A stretch of 64,000 nt of DNA, taken from Phycisphaerae bacterium. Lineage in GTDB: Bacteria > Planctomycetota > Phycisphaerae > UBA1845 > UTPLA1. The stretch is from NCBI GenBank assembly GCA_035275405.1, contig DATEMU010000007.1:248001-312000 (forward strand), written 5' to 3'. The translations under genes and the position numbers were made by a program. The notes beneath the pieces were generated by a model that worked only from the letters and a program-made list of their open reading frames with translations, ran no database searches and was not told the origin of the DNA. Positions 9,274 through 17,900 of this stretch are shown here, piece after piece; the first letter of the stretch is position 1, and each line of letters begins with the position of its first letter.

Positions 9274-10308
9274 CTACTCATCGGAACCCACGATGTCTGA
9301 TGTGATCCGCGGCTCGAGTTCAAACGCGATTTCATACGGTTGTGCGCCGGCGGCCAGTTCAAAGCCCTTGGGGAAAACGAATTGGGCGGCGCGGCGGATT
9401 TTGGTGCGCGGTTTTTCCGTGTCCGCGGTAAGGACCTCGACGAAGGCGCGGATGTCCCGAGGATCGAGTTGGTCAATGGCGTCCTTGGGTCCGGTAACGT
9501 CGACATCCGGGCGGAAGTTTGTCTCGGGATCCACCACGACGACATAGTCCTTTTGTACCTGTTGCGGGATCGACCAGGTGATTTGGATGGGCCCTTTGCG
9601 CCGAGTGGCGGTCAGCGATTCGATCTGACCGGTGATGAGGACTTCTTCGGCGGGGAGGATCTTGATCCGGGAATCGGTGGGAAGTTCCTTGAGGGCTTCG
9701 CAGGTGAGCGGCGCCTTGATCTGGAAGCTGCCGTCGGGTTTGACGGCGGCGCGGATGCGCGATTCGGCGTCGGCCGTGGCGACGGGCCGCCGCCTCAGCT
9801 CTCCCGCGCGAAATCTCGGGAGGCGAACGGAAACTTCGGCGGGAGAAGGATCGGCCGTCACCTTCAGGTCGCCGTAAGTGGGCTCCACCTTGACGTTGGG
9901 AATGGTCTCGAATTCATCCACGAGGATGTCGACCGTGGCGGGCTCGACGCTTTTGATGACCCACGCCAGATCATCGAGGGGCTTGATCCGCTCCAGGAGG
10001 TCGCGTGAGGCGATGGGCCGCGGCTGGGTCCCTAGCGTCTCACTGCGATCGAGGACGGCATCGAAGACGGCGGTACTGTTCATCAGTTCGGCCGTCTCCT
10101 GCAGGAGGCGGCGGCGGCCGACGACCGTGACGGTGAGGGTGGTCTGATAGGGTGGTGCGGCAATGGAGGCGTAGCGTTCGGGGTCCTCGCTCACGACGCG
10201 GACGGCGATTTGAAACGCTTGCTCTTCGGAGACGTTGCGGTCGGCGGCAAACCAGATCAGGACGGTGATCACCGCGATCGCGGTAAAGGATTTGATGTGG
10301 TCCCACAT
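9274..10308 (-). CDS. CdaR/YbbR-position membrane-anchored protein
   Basis: This 344-residue protein has one N-terminal helix (SFTAIAVITVLIWFAA) and a long extracytoplasmic beta-rich part. It directly follows the diadenylate cyclase gene, the position of CdaR (YbbR-domain regulator of CdaA) in many bacteria, and the architecture of one helix plus repeated beta domains fits. The YbbR repeats are not clear enough by eye to be certain. ATG 10308 is chosen over the GTG at 10326 because GAGGGA lies 6-7 bases upstream of it. It probably forms a membrane complex with the cyclase. Confidence 0.7.
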   Translation of the reverse strand: MWDHIKSFTAIAVITVLIWFAADRNVSEEQAFQIAVRVVSEDPERYASIAAPPYQTTLTVTVVGRRRLLQETAELMNSTAVFDAVLDRSETLGTQPRPIASRDLLERIKPLDDLAWVIKSVEPATVDILVDEFETIPNVKVEPTYGDLKVTADPSPAEVSVRLPRFRAGELRRRPVATADAESRIRAAVKPDGSFQIKAPLTCEALKELPTDSRIKILPAEEVLITGQIESLTATRRKGPIQITWSIPQQVQKDYVVVVDPETNFRPDVDVTGPKDAIDQLDPRDIRAFVEVLTADTEKPRTKIRRAAQFVFPKGFELAAGAQPYEIAFELEPRITSDIVGSDE

Positions 10309-10326
10309 GGGCAATTCCCTCGGCAC

Positions 10327-11142
10327 TTATGCGGGCGGCGCGGCGGGCGGCTCGCTGGGGGCGCGACTGAGCCGATCGCGGAGGCGCTGTCGAAGCTGTT
10401 CCGGCGCCAGGGGGCGTTCCATTTTTCCATTTTCGACCAGGCTGATGACGCCGGTCTCCTCGCTGACGACGACGACGAGCGCGTCCGATTCCTGTGACAG
10501 CCCGATGGCGGCGCGGTGGCGCGAGCCCATCGACGGATCGAGGTCGTCGGAGTCGGTCAAGGGGAATTGTACCGCGGCTGCGGCGATCCGGCCCTGGGAG
10601 ATAACCACGCCCATGTCGTGCAGGGCGGAGCCGGGCCAGAAGATTGTCTGGATAAGCTGCTTGGAGACTTCGGCATCCATCCGACAGGCGGTTTCCATGA
10701 GACCGCCGAATTCGGAGGCGCGTTCGAAGGCGATGATCGCGCCAATTTTGTTCTTGGAGAGATTGGCGGCGGCGTCGACGACTTCATCGATGACGCGATC
10801 GAATTCGTGCGACGACGGACCGAACCAGGTGGTCGCACCGAGGCGAATGAGGGCGCGGCGCAGCTCGGGTTGAAAGGCGACCAGCGCAATGAGGAAGAGG
10901 GCCTGCACAAAGATCGGCCCGAGAACCTTGATGCGCTGAAGATCGAAGACGTTGGCGATGAAGGAGACCAGCAACATGCTCGCGACCAGGAGAAGAATAA
11001 AGCCGCGCAGCAGCCTCGCCCCGCGGGTGCCGCGCAGGAAACGCATGATGGCATAGACGCCCAGTCCGATGACGAGCAGCTCGACGAGGTCGGTCCACTC
11101 GCGCCGGCTGATGATTCCCCTGAGCAGGTCCCACATTTCCAT
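10327..11142 (-). CDS. cdaA: Diadenylate cyclase CdaA with variant DGA motif
   Basis: The 271-residue protein has three N-terminal membrane helices (about residues 15-80) and a DisA_N diadenylate cyclase domain. Conserved blocks are FQPELRRALIRLG, the SALHD segment, GSRHRAAIGLSQESDA and VVVSEETGVIS. It makes c-di-AMP from two ATP. The canonical Asp-Gly-Ala motif reads Asp-Met-Gly here (ALHDMGVV): the metal-binding Asp is kept but the next two positions differ. The RHR motif is intact. The start is set at ATG 11142, where the first helix region begins, rather than the upstream GTG. It is followed by the probable CdaR partner. Confidence 0.9.
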   Translation of the reverse strand: MEMWDLLRGIISRREWTDLVELLVIGLGVYAIMRFLRGTRGARLLRGFILLLVASMLLVSFIANVFDLQRIKVLGPIFVQALFLIALVAFQPELRRALIRLGATTWFGPSSHEFDRVIDEVVDAAANLSKNKIGAIIAFERASEFGGLMETACRMDAEVSKQLIQTIFWPGSALHDMGVVISQGRIAAAAVQFPLTDSDDLDPSMGSRHRAAIGLSQESDALVVVVSEETGVISLVENGKMERPLAPEQLRQRLRDRLSRAPSEPPAAPPA

Positions 11143-11241
11143 AGATGACGCCGATTCGCGGGGCTGTTTCCGGGCGCTTCGGGCCCGAGGTGTTCGCTGC
11201 GGGGTTAGGATACAGGTCCAACGCGGGCCGAGCCAGCACAA

Positions 11242-11269
11242 TTGCCGGGCCGATCCGCCCCAGTATGCT
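11242..11269 (+). promoter_or_regulatory. Putative promoter giving a leaderless transcript
   Basis: TTGCCG (11242-11247), a 16-base spacer and TATGCT (11264-11269) lie so close to the ATG at 11276 that transcription would begin at or next to the start codon. No Shine-Dalgarno sequence is present. Confidence 0.4.
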
Positions 11270-11275
11270 GTGACG

Positions 11276-12262
11276 ATGGCGATCGACCAACCGACGACGA
11301 GGGGCCATCGAGTTTACCTCACGCGCAGCGTGCCTGAGGCGGGGATCGCGCTGCTCGCGTCGGCGGGCCTGACCATTCGAATGAACCCGTTGCCACGCGC
11401 GCTGACGCCCGATGAGCTCTGCCGAGAGGTCGGCCGGTATGACGCGGTCATGTGCCAGGCGACCGACCGAATCGATGAGTCGGTCCTGGAAGCGTCGCGG
11501 CCGCGGTGCCGCATCTTTGCCAATTGTGCGGTGGGGTACGACAACATCGACCTGGCGGCGGCGGGGCGGCTGGGGATCGTCGTGACGAATACGCCGGACG
11601 TCTTGACCGAGGCGACGGCGGACTTGACGTGGGCACTGATGCTGGCGGCGGCGCGGCGCGTGGGGGAGGCGGAGCGGCTGGTGCGTGCGGGGGTGTGGCG
11701 GGGCTGGAACATGCTCGATTTCCTGGGGGCCGACGTGTATGGCAAGACGCTGGGGATTGTCGGGGCGGGGCGGATCGGGACGGCGGTGGCGCGGCGGGCG
11801 CGAGGGTTCGACATGAAGCTGCTGTATTTCGCGAGGAGCGACAAGCCGGCGATGGCGGCGCTGGGGGCGGAGCGGCGGACGCTGGCCGAGGTGATGGAGG
11901 AGAGCGATTTTGTGAGCGTGCACTTGTCGCTGACGCGCGATACGCGGCGGCTGATCGATGATCGGGCGATTCGGCGGATGAAGAAGGACGCGATCTTCAT
12001 CAATACATCGCGCGGGGCGATCGTGGACCAGGGCGCGCTGGCGACGGCCCTGGCGCAGGGTCGAATCGCGGCGGCGGGGCTGGATGTGTACCTGAATGAG
12101 CCGATGATTCCGGCGGAATTGATGGCGCTGGAGAACGTCGTGCTCCTGCCGCACATCGGCTCGGCGACGGTCTCGACGCGGAATCGGATGGCGCAGACGG
12201 CGGCGGCGAACGTGGTGTCGGTGTTGCGGGGGGAGGGGCCGCTGAATCCGGTGGGGATTTAA
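11276..12262 (+). CDS. D-2-hydroxyacid dehydrogenase (glyoxylate/hydroxypyruvate reductase type)
   Basis: This 328-residue enzyme has the full signature of NAD(P)-dependent D-isomer 2-hydroxyacid dehydrogenases: N-terminal substrate domain, FANCAVGYDNIDLAAA, the dinucleotide loop GIVGAGRIGTAVA, the catalytic Arg in NTSRGAIVD, Glu in LNEP and His in LLPHIGSAT. The pattern is closest to glyoxylate/hydroxypyruvate reductases (GRHPR/GyaR), which reduce glyoxylate to glycolate or hydroxypyruvate to glycerate; exact substrate preference is not certain. ATG 11276 is chosen because the domain begins there and the longer frame overlaps the divergent cdaA gene. The GC content is very high in the second half. 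Confidence 0.92.
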   Translation: MAIDQPTTRGHRVYLTRSVPEAGIALLASAGLTIRMNPLPRALTPDELCREVGRYDAVMCQATDRIDESVLEASRPRCRIFANCAVGYDNIDLAAAGRLGIVVTNTPDVLTEATADLTWALMLAAARRVGEAERLVRAGVWRGWNMLDFLGADVYGKTLGIVGAGRIGTAVARRARGFDMKLLYFARSDKPAMAALGAERRTLAEVMEESDFVSVHLSLTRDTRRLIDDRAIRRMKKDAIFINTSRGAIVDQGALATALAQGRIAAAGLDVYLNEPMIPAELMALENVVLLPHIGSATVSTRNRMAQTAAANVVSVLRGEGPLNPVGI

Positions 12263-12298
12263 GTGGACAGGATCTCGGAATTCGGAATAAGCACCGAA

Positions 12299-12323
12299 AG
12301 CCCCCGGTCATTGACCGGGGGCT
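12299..12323. terminator. Stem-loop between convergent genes
   Basis: An inverted repeat of about 11-12 bp (AGCCCCCGGTCA / TTGACCGGGGGCT) with almost no loop lies between the convergent dehydrogenase and PRC-barrel genes. On the minus strand the stem runs into CTTTCGG. It can serve both genes. Confidence 0.7.
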
Positions 12324-12341
12324 AAAGCGGTTCACTAAGAC

Positions 12342-13325
12342 CTAATCGTCGTCATCGTCGTCGTCGCGTTCGATCTCGATTTCCTTGCCATCGCTCCGCT
12401 TGATCTCGATTTCGTCGTCGTCGTACTCGACCTTTGTCCAATAGGGCTTGACCCGGTAGTACCGGTACGTCGTCGTCGCCCATTGCTCGTCGGCCATGTT
12501 CGGCCAGCGGTCCGCTGTGAAACTGACCTGCTCGGTCAACAGGTCCTTGTCCGCATCCAGAATCAAGTACGAGTTGTCGCTCGTCTCGATGAACGCCGGC
12601 CAGGGAATCGAATAGTAGCGACCGTTCGAATCGATCACGGCGTACAGGATGCGGCCGGTGTCGGGGTCGATCGAGATATCGGTGACTCTGCCGAGGTCTT
12701 CATTCTGCCGATTGCGGACGGTACGGCCGACGAGCTGCGTCGTTCTGTACGCAGTCCGGGGGGGCGAATACCAGCGCTCGCGATAGATTTTCACATCGCC
12801 GTCCGTTGTTCGCTCGGATACGAGACGAGTCGTGCGCCTGTCGGTCTCCCAATAAGTCGGCACGTTGTAATACCGGTAGGTTGTCGTGACGTACTTTTCG
12901 TCGGTGAGATTGGGCCATTCAGTGCGTACGAAACTGGGCGCGTTCCTGAGCCGGTCGCGCTCTACCTTCAGGACGACCGTGGAGTTGTCGGCGGGCATTT
13001 CCAGCGAATCCCAGGGAATCGGGTAAAGTTTCTCGCCGACGCCGACGGTCGGATGGAATGATACGACGCCGTAGAGAATACGACCCGAACGCGGATCAAC
13101 GACGACGTCCTCGACCTTGCCGATGTCCTCATGGGTGGTCGTGACCACCTTGCGGCCGACCACGCTCGATGTCTTTTCCCAGCGCGTGGCCATCCCGAAA
13201 TCGTCGCCCGAGCGATACACTGTCACCTTCGTCACCGTCTCTTGGCCGACGACGGAGGCGGTTAAGGAGAATGTCCCGGCGATGGCTACGACCCATTTGA
13301 TGTCTTGTGAAGTCCTTTTGAACAT
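12342..13325 (-). CDS. Secreted twin PRC-barrel protein with poly-Asp tail
   Basis: The 327-residue protein has a signal peptide (about residues 1-27) and two PRC-barrel domains. The first contains LYGVVSFHPTVGVGEKLYPIPW and the second LYAVIDSNGRYYSIPW, each introduced by a VGR-[KT]-V strand and an ED-[IL]-G-[KR]-V motif. Each domain is followed by a similar W-PN-[LM]-x-DE...TTYRYY segment, so the whole unit is duplicated. The protein ends in an acidic tail finishing in seven Asp, reminiscent of the tail of the 740-1441 product. ATG 13325 is preceded by ACGGAG. PRC-barrels bind RNA or protein, or mediate stress responses when secreted; the role here is unknown. Confidence 0.8.
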   Translation of the reverse strand: MFKRTSQDIKWVVAIAGTFSLTASVVGQETVTKVTVYRSGDDFGMATRWEKTSSVVGRKVVTTTHEDIGKVEDVVVDPRSGRILYGVVSFHPTVGVGEKLYPIPWDSLEMPADNSTVVLKVERDRLRNAPSFVRTEWPNLTDEKYVTTTYRYYNVPTYWETDRRTTRLVSERTTDGDVKIYRERWYSPPRTAYRTTQLVGRTVRNRQNEDLGRVTDISIDPDTGRILYAVIDSNGRYYSIPWPAFIETSDNSYLILDADKDLLTEQVSFTADRWPNMADEQWATTTYRYYRVKPYWTKVEYDDDEIEIKRSDGKEIEIERDDDDDDD

Positions 13326-13485
13326 GATCAATCTCCGTTGTTGTCGCGATCTGATTTCGGAAAAGGAAACCTGTCTGATGCGCGCCAATCTAAGGAAGTA
13401 TTTCCCCAGGAGCTTAATGGGGGGTGAAATGGGCGTGACAATCGCGTCATAGGGATAAATTGCACGGGCGATCGGCGGGTGGCGC

Positions 13486-13857
13486 ATGCGGAAGCGGCGA
13501 AAGAAATCGGCTGGTTCTGTCGACGATGAGCAGGCGCCGAGCGCAGCGGAGCTGAAGATCCTCCGCGTGATTCGGCGGATACCGCCGGGATTTGTGTCTA
13601 CCTACGGAAAGGTGGCGGAGGCGGCGGGGCTGCCGCGGCGGGCGCGACTCGTTGGGCGGGTGCTCCGCGCGTCACCGCTCGCCGATGGCGTGCCGTGGCA
13701 TCGCGTGGTGAATGCGGCGGGGCGGATCAGTTTGCGCGGCGGGGAGGGGCCGCGTTTGCAGGCCCGGCGGTTGGCGGCAGAGGGCGTGAGCGTTGATTCG
13801 CGAGGTCGAATCAGGCTCGCGGAACATATCTGGGAATTCAAGAACCTCGGCCTTTGA
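13486..13857 (+). CDS. Alkyltransferase-like (ATL) DNA-binding protein
   Basis: The 123-residue protein is an MGMT-type DNA-binding domain: LRVIRRIPPGFVSTYGKVAEAAGLPRRAR, GRVLRASPL, PWHRVVNAAGRIS and AAEGV. The acceptor Cys of the methyltransferase motif PCHR is replaced by Trp (PWHR), the hallmark of alkyltransferase-like proteins such as E. coli YbaZ. These bind O6-alkylguanine and flag it for nucleotide excision repair but cannot remove the alkyl group. A basic N-terminal extension (MRKRRKKS) precedes the domain. It is monocistronic and diverges from the PRC-barrel gene. Confidence 0.88.
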   Translation: MRKRRKKSAGSVDDEQAPSAAELKILRVIRRIPPGFVSTYGKVAEAAGLPRRARLVGRVLRASPLADGVPWHRVVNAAGRISLRGGEGPRLQARRLAAEGVSVDSRGRIRLAEHIWEFKNLGL

Positions 13858-14016
13858 ATTCCGGATTCGCCTTGAAAATGACCTTGGTTGTCGTTGACTC
13901 GGACTCCTGCAATTTAGTAACATAAAGGGACTTGCAGGAGCGGAATTCTGGAGCGTCCCCCTTCTCTCACGCAGACTGTTCTTCGTTCTGCTTCTAGTTT
14001 ATTGAGGAGAATTAAC

Positions 14017-16149
14017 GTGCATCCGTCGAATCGTCTCATCGCGCGGTCTATTGTTCTCACGTCACTCATGCTTTCAAGCGTCATCGTCGCGGACCGGGAT
14101 GTCCAGGCGGGGCCGCCCTGCATACCAGACCCGGCGGGCCGGGTCTGCGAGCCCGACATCTGCGATGACGCCGGCAGCCCATGCCTGCCTCACTGCATAC
14201 ACCATAATCCCTTCACGGGCGAAGATACCATCCTGGATTGCGTCTGTGCGGGCCAAAATCTTTGTCACGCCGAGCCGGCTCCAGGCGGTACGGTCGCTTG
14301 TATTGTTCCGGAGGATGGCACGGGAACGGTCCATCTTCCGCCGCAGGGCTGCGCTTACATCAGCCCGACCGGCCAGCCCATGCAAATCATCAACGGTCTA
14401 GAGCCGGACATGATCAATTGCGCCCCGACTCTCTCCAATTTCTCGTGCGCCGCCAGCACTGTTTGTTCCTTCCCTGTTCCCATCGGTCCGATTTGCTATG
14501 CACCGGGAGGCTCTCTGGGCGGCGAAAAATCCTGCGCCGATTCGGTACTGAACTGGGTCATGCAGGGTACCGGTGGCCTCGGCGGATTCAACCGCAATAT
14601 CAATCTGCCCGTCGAACTGGAGATTCACGCCGCACCGCGGATGATCGGTCAGCCGAATCAATCTTTCGACACGGACATGTTTCGATTGTTCGGCCAGATC
14701 ATCGGCGATCCCGACTTCGACCTGCTCCGCATCGTGGCGGGTACCGATTTCGGTTTGCCCAGCCCCGGCCATACAACGTTGACACAGCTCCCGGGCGGTC
14801 AATGGGCTGTCGACAGCTTCTTCGACATCACTTACCGCATCGACTTTGTCGGCGCGCCGGGCGGCCCGCTGGCCGGCAAGTCCGGGTCCACCACCGGGAC
14901 GATTCGCATCATGACGGGCGGCGGGCCTTCCTGTCAGGGCGACTGCCCGCCGGGGTTCGAGTGCCGTCGCGACACGATCGTCTACGCTAATGGCACATTC
15001 GATGTCTGCTGCGAATGCGTGCCGATCCCCTGCGAGCCGCTGCCGGATGGCTCCGCCTGCAAACAGTCGTTCTGCGGCCCATTCCAGGGATGCTCTCCGC
15101 GTTGCATACGGGTCAATCCTTCGTCGGGCCAGTTCCTCGTTACGGAGTGTGAATGTCGCCCGAGCGAGGCGTGTCACGCGGAGGTGGTCGCCCCGTTTGT
15201 GAATCCGTGCGTCGTTCCCGAGGATGGCACGGGGACGGTCCATCTTCCGCCGGACGGCTGCCAGTACAAGAGCCCCACCGGCCAGCCCATGCAGATCCTC
15301 GACGGCGTCGAGCCGGATTCGATCGACTGCGCGCCGACGCTTCACAACTTTTCTTGCGCCGCCAACAGCGTATGTTCCTTCCCGGTTCCCATCGGTCCGA
15401 TCTGCTATGCACCGGGGGGCTCGCTCGGCGGTGAGAAATCCTGCGCCAATTCAACCTTGAACCTGATCATGCAGGGCACCGGCGGCCTCGCCGGCTTCAA
15501 CCGCAACATTAACATACCCGTTGGATTGGAGATTCACGCCGCGCCGAGAACGCCCTTCGATCCGGTTCAGTCCTTCGACACGGACATGTTCCGGTGGTTT
15601 GGACAGATCATCGGGGATCCCGACTTCGACCTTCTCCGCATCGTAGGGGGCAGCGATTTCGGGCTGCCCAGCCCGGGCCACACCACGCTGACGCAGCTTC
15701 CCGGCGGTCAATGGGCCGTCGACAGCTTCTTCGACATCACCTATCGAATCGACTTCGTCGGCAACCCCGGAGGCCCTCTCGCCGGCAAGTCCGGGTCCAC
15801 GACCGGCACGATCCGCATTGCCACGGGCAGCGATGTCGAGTGCATCAGCGCTTGTCCTGAGGGTTATGTCTGCCACAAGGAGCGGGTCGTCAACCAAGAC
15901 GGTAGCATCACCGTCTGCTGCGACTGCATCCCTGATTGTCGTTGCCTCGGCGACATGAACAGCGACAACCGGGTCAACGGACAGGACATCCAGAAGTTCA
16001 CCGATTGTGTCGTCAACTACTTCGGCGGTCCCGTTACGCCCGACTGCGTCTGCGCGGACATGGATGCCGACGGGCAGCTGAGCACCGACATAGACGTCGA
16101 TCTGTTTGTGGTGGAGCTGCTTTCGAAACCGAGCTTGTGTCCGCCGTGA
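14017..16149 (+). CDS. Secreted Cys-rich protein with a duplicated domain and C-terminal dockerin
   Basis: This 710-residue protein has a signal peptide (about residues 1-32). Two copies of a domain of roughly 290 residues follow, each with EDGTGTVHLPP, SPTGQPMQI, APTL-x-NFSC, PIGPICYAPGGSLGGEKSC, NRNIN, SFDTDMFR-x-FGQIIGDPDFDLLRIV, FGLPSPGHTTLTQLPGG and a closing Cys cluster. The ending is dockerin-like, with two Ca loops (GDMNSDNRVNGQDIQKF and ADMDADGQLSTDIDVDLF). GTG 14017 is taken as start because GAGGAG is 7 bases upstream; the longer TTG start at 14002 would place that site inside the gene. The repeated domain is not one I recognise. It is probably an extracellular structural or carbohydrate-binding protein. 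Confidence 0.82.
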   Translation: MHPSNRLIARSIVLTSLMLSSVIVADRDVQAGPPCIPDPAGRVCEPDICDDAGSPCLPHCIHHNPFTGEDTILDCVCAGQNLCHAEPAPGGTVACIVPEDGTGTVHLPPQGCAYISPTGQPMQIINGLEPDMINCAPTLSNFSCAASTVCSFPVPIGPICYAPGGSLGGEKSCADSVLNWVMQGTGGLGGFNRNINLPVELEIHAAPRMIGQPNQSFDTDMFRLFGQIIGDPDFDLLRIVAGTDFGLPSPGHTTLTQLPGGQWAVDSFFDITYRIDFVGAPGGPLAGKSGSTTGTIRIMTGGGPSCQGDCPPGFECRRDTIVYANGTFDVCCECVPIPCEPLPDGSACKQSFCGPFQGCSPRCIRVNPSSGQFLVTECECRPSEACHAEVVAPFVNPCVVPEDGTGTVHLPPDGCQYKSPTGQPMQILDGVEPDSIDCAPTLHNFSCAANSVCSFPVPIGPICYAPGGSLGGEKSCANSTLNLIMQGTGGLAGFNRNINIPVGLEIHAAPRTPFDPVQSFDTDMFRWFGQIIGDPDFDLLRIVGGSDFGLPSPGHTTLTQLPGGQWAVDSFFDITYRIDFVGNPGGPLAGKSGSTTGTIRIATGSDVECISACPEGYVCHKERVVNQDGSITVCCDCIPDCRCLGDMNSDNRVNGQDIQKFTDCVVNYFGGPVTPDCVCADMDADGQLSTDIDVDLFVVELLSKPSLCPP

Positions 16150-16308
16150 TTGGCGGATCGTAAAATCCTGCACGGTCCCAGCGGTTTGACGGCTTTCCAG
16201 CAGCCTATGTCACGAGCGACGGGCGTATGGCGGGTTGCTGCGCCCCATCCCACCGGCACTTAGCGGTCGATTTACCGGATCGATCGGTCGCCTTATCATA
16301 GGTAAGTC

Positions 16309-17823
16309 ATGCTCCGTTTCAGGGTCTTTGTCGATGGCGCGCCGGCGAAAGGTCTGGACCTTCAGGGGGCCCATCTTCTCGGGAGCGATCGCACGCCGAT
16401 CCGGGCGGATTTGAAGTTCACCGGGGGGCAGTTGGTGTGCGAGCCGAAGACGCGGGGGGCGGCGGCACTGGCGATCTTATGGCCGGTCAAGGGCCTGGGA
16501 CGGGTGATGCTGGAGACGCCGCGGCTCCTGGAGCGCAAGGAGCCATATCACCTGCACGTCGAGCTGGCGCGCGGTCAGCTGATGCGGATCAGCCAGAAGC
16601 GCGAGGACTGGGGGCTCTACGATTTTAACGAGGGGCAGGCGCTGTATGACGAGGTGGATGCGGCGCGTGATCAGCTCGTGGCGGCGATGACGGCGGCCGA
16701 CGACGCGAGTGCCGCGCGGCAGGCGGACGAGGCCCTGGCGGCAGGGGTGAAGGTCGGCGAATCCATCGGGGCGTTTCATGCGGACGTTTTCCTCAAGCGG
16801 CGGCGCGCGGCGGGCCAGCTCTCGCGACGCCCGATGGGCATCCGGCTGGAGGCGGCGCAGTGTTTTCCGTCGGGGGGGCAGAGCGGGACGGTTCCTCCGG
16901 CCTACGGGCCGAAACTGGTGGAGGCGTTCGATTTCATCAGCGTGCCGTTTCGGTGGGGTTCGTGCGAGCCGCGCGAAGGCAAGCACGCGATGGGGGCGAT
17001 GGAGGCGTGGCTGCGCTGGGCGCGGGAAAAGCGGCTGCACGTCTGGGGATCGTCTCTGGTTTCATTTTCGCTGGGCGATCTGCCGGATTGGGTTCGCGTC
17101 GGCCCCAAAGAGTTCGAGAAGCTGCGCGACATGGTCATGCGCCACGTTCGACATACGGTCAAGACGTTCGGTCCGTACGTGCAGGCGTGGGAAGTGGCGA
17201 CGGGGATTCACGCGCACAATCCGTTCAAGCTGACGTTTGAACAGCTCATGGAGTTGACGCGGCTGTCGGCGACGATGGCGCGGCAGGCGTCGCCGCGGAG
17301 TTCGATCCTGCTGGGGATTCAACTGCCGTGGGGCGAGTATTACGCGGAAGATGCACAGACGGCGCTGCCGTTGTTGTACGCAGAGATCGCCGTGCAGAGC
17401 GGCATTCACTTCGACGCGTTCGGCCTGGAGCTGCTCTTCAGCGGCGACGGGGCGGGCAATTGGGTGCGAGATTTCATGCAGATTTCATCGCTGATCGACC
17501 GGTTCGGAAACCTCGGCAAGCCGCTGCACATCACCGCCACGGCGGCGCCATCATCCGCCGGCGCGGCGCAAAGCGGAGAGTGGCGCGGGCCCTGGTCGGA
17601 AGCGGTGCAGGCCGAATGGGCGCGCGAGCTGTATCGCATCGCCTTTTCGAAGCCGTTTGTGGAGACGGTGACGTGGGCGTCCCCGGCGGATCGCGCGCCG
17701 GACTCGCCGGGCTGCGGCTTGTTCAAGGCGGACGGATCGCCGAAGCTGGTATTCGATGAGCTTATGTTTCTGAGGGGGTCCGTTTTGGGAATTCGGGCGC
17801 GCGAGGCCGCCCCTGCGGAATAG
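16309..17823 (+). CDS. GH10-like TIM-barrel protein lacking catalytic glutamates
   Basis: The 504-residue protein has an N-terminal beta domain (about 1-150), then a glycoside hydrolase family 10-like barrel (about 180-490). Family landmarks are FDFISVPFRWGSCEPREG, the LHVWGSSLV strand, VQAWEVATGIH, LGIQLPWGEYY, FDAFGLELLF, LHITATAAP and VTWASPADR. In active GH10 xylanases the acid/base Glu sits in WD-x-x-NE and the nucleophile in ITE; here these read WEVATG and ITATA, so both appear lost. No signal peptide is visible. It may bind carbohydrate or have another activity. A weak AGG precedes the ATG. Confidence 0.7.
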   Translation: MLRFRVFVDGAPAKGLDLQGAHLLGSDRTPIRADLKFTGGQLVCEPKTRGAAALAILWPVKGLGRVMLETPRLLERKEPYHLHVELARGQLMRISQKREDWGLYDFNEGQALYDEVDAARDQLVAAMTAADDASAARQADEALAAGVKVGESIGAFHADVFLKRRRAAGQLSRRPMGIRLEAAQCFPSGGQSGTVPPAYGPKLVEAFDFISVPFRWGSCEPREGKHAMGAMEAWLRWAREKRLHVWGSSLVSFSLGDLPDWVRVGPKEFEKLRDMVMRHVRHTVKTFGPYVQAWEVATGIHAHNPFKLTFEQLMELTRLSATMARQASPRSSILLGIQLPWGEYYAEDAQTALPLLYAEIAVQSGIHFDAFGLELLFSGDGAGNWVRDFMQISSLIDRFGNLGKPLHITATAAPSSAGAAQSGEWRGPWSEAVQAEWARELYRIAFSKPFVETVTWASPADRAPDSPGCGLFKADGSPKLVFDELMFLRGSVLGIRAREAAPAE

Positions 17824-17864
17824 CCGGTGGGTCTGACGCGGCTGCCGAAGCACTCCGACCGGGT

Positions 17865-17894
17865 TTGGTGGAGTCCTTCATTTCGATCTATAAT
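17865..17894 (+). promoter_or_regulatory. Putative hpt promoter (leaderless)
   Basis: TTGGTG (17865-17870), an 18-base spacer and a perfect TATAAT (17889-17894) end 6 bases before the hpt ATG at 17901. No ribosome site lies between them, so a leaderless mRNA is expected. Confidence 0.5.
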
Positions 17895-17900
17895 AGCGAA

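Noticed and set aside
10784..12154. 456-codon minus-strand frame
   Set aside because: Antisense to the dehydrogenase gene and overlapping cdaA; no motif and extreme Arg content.
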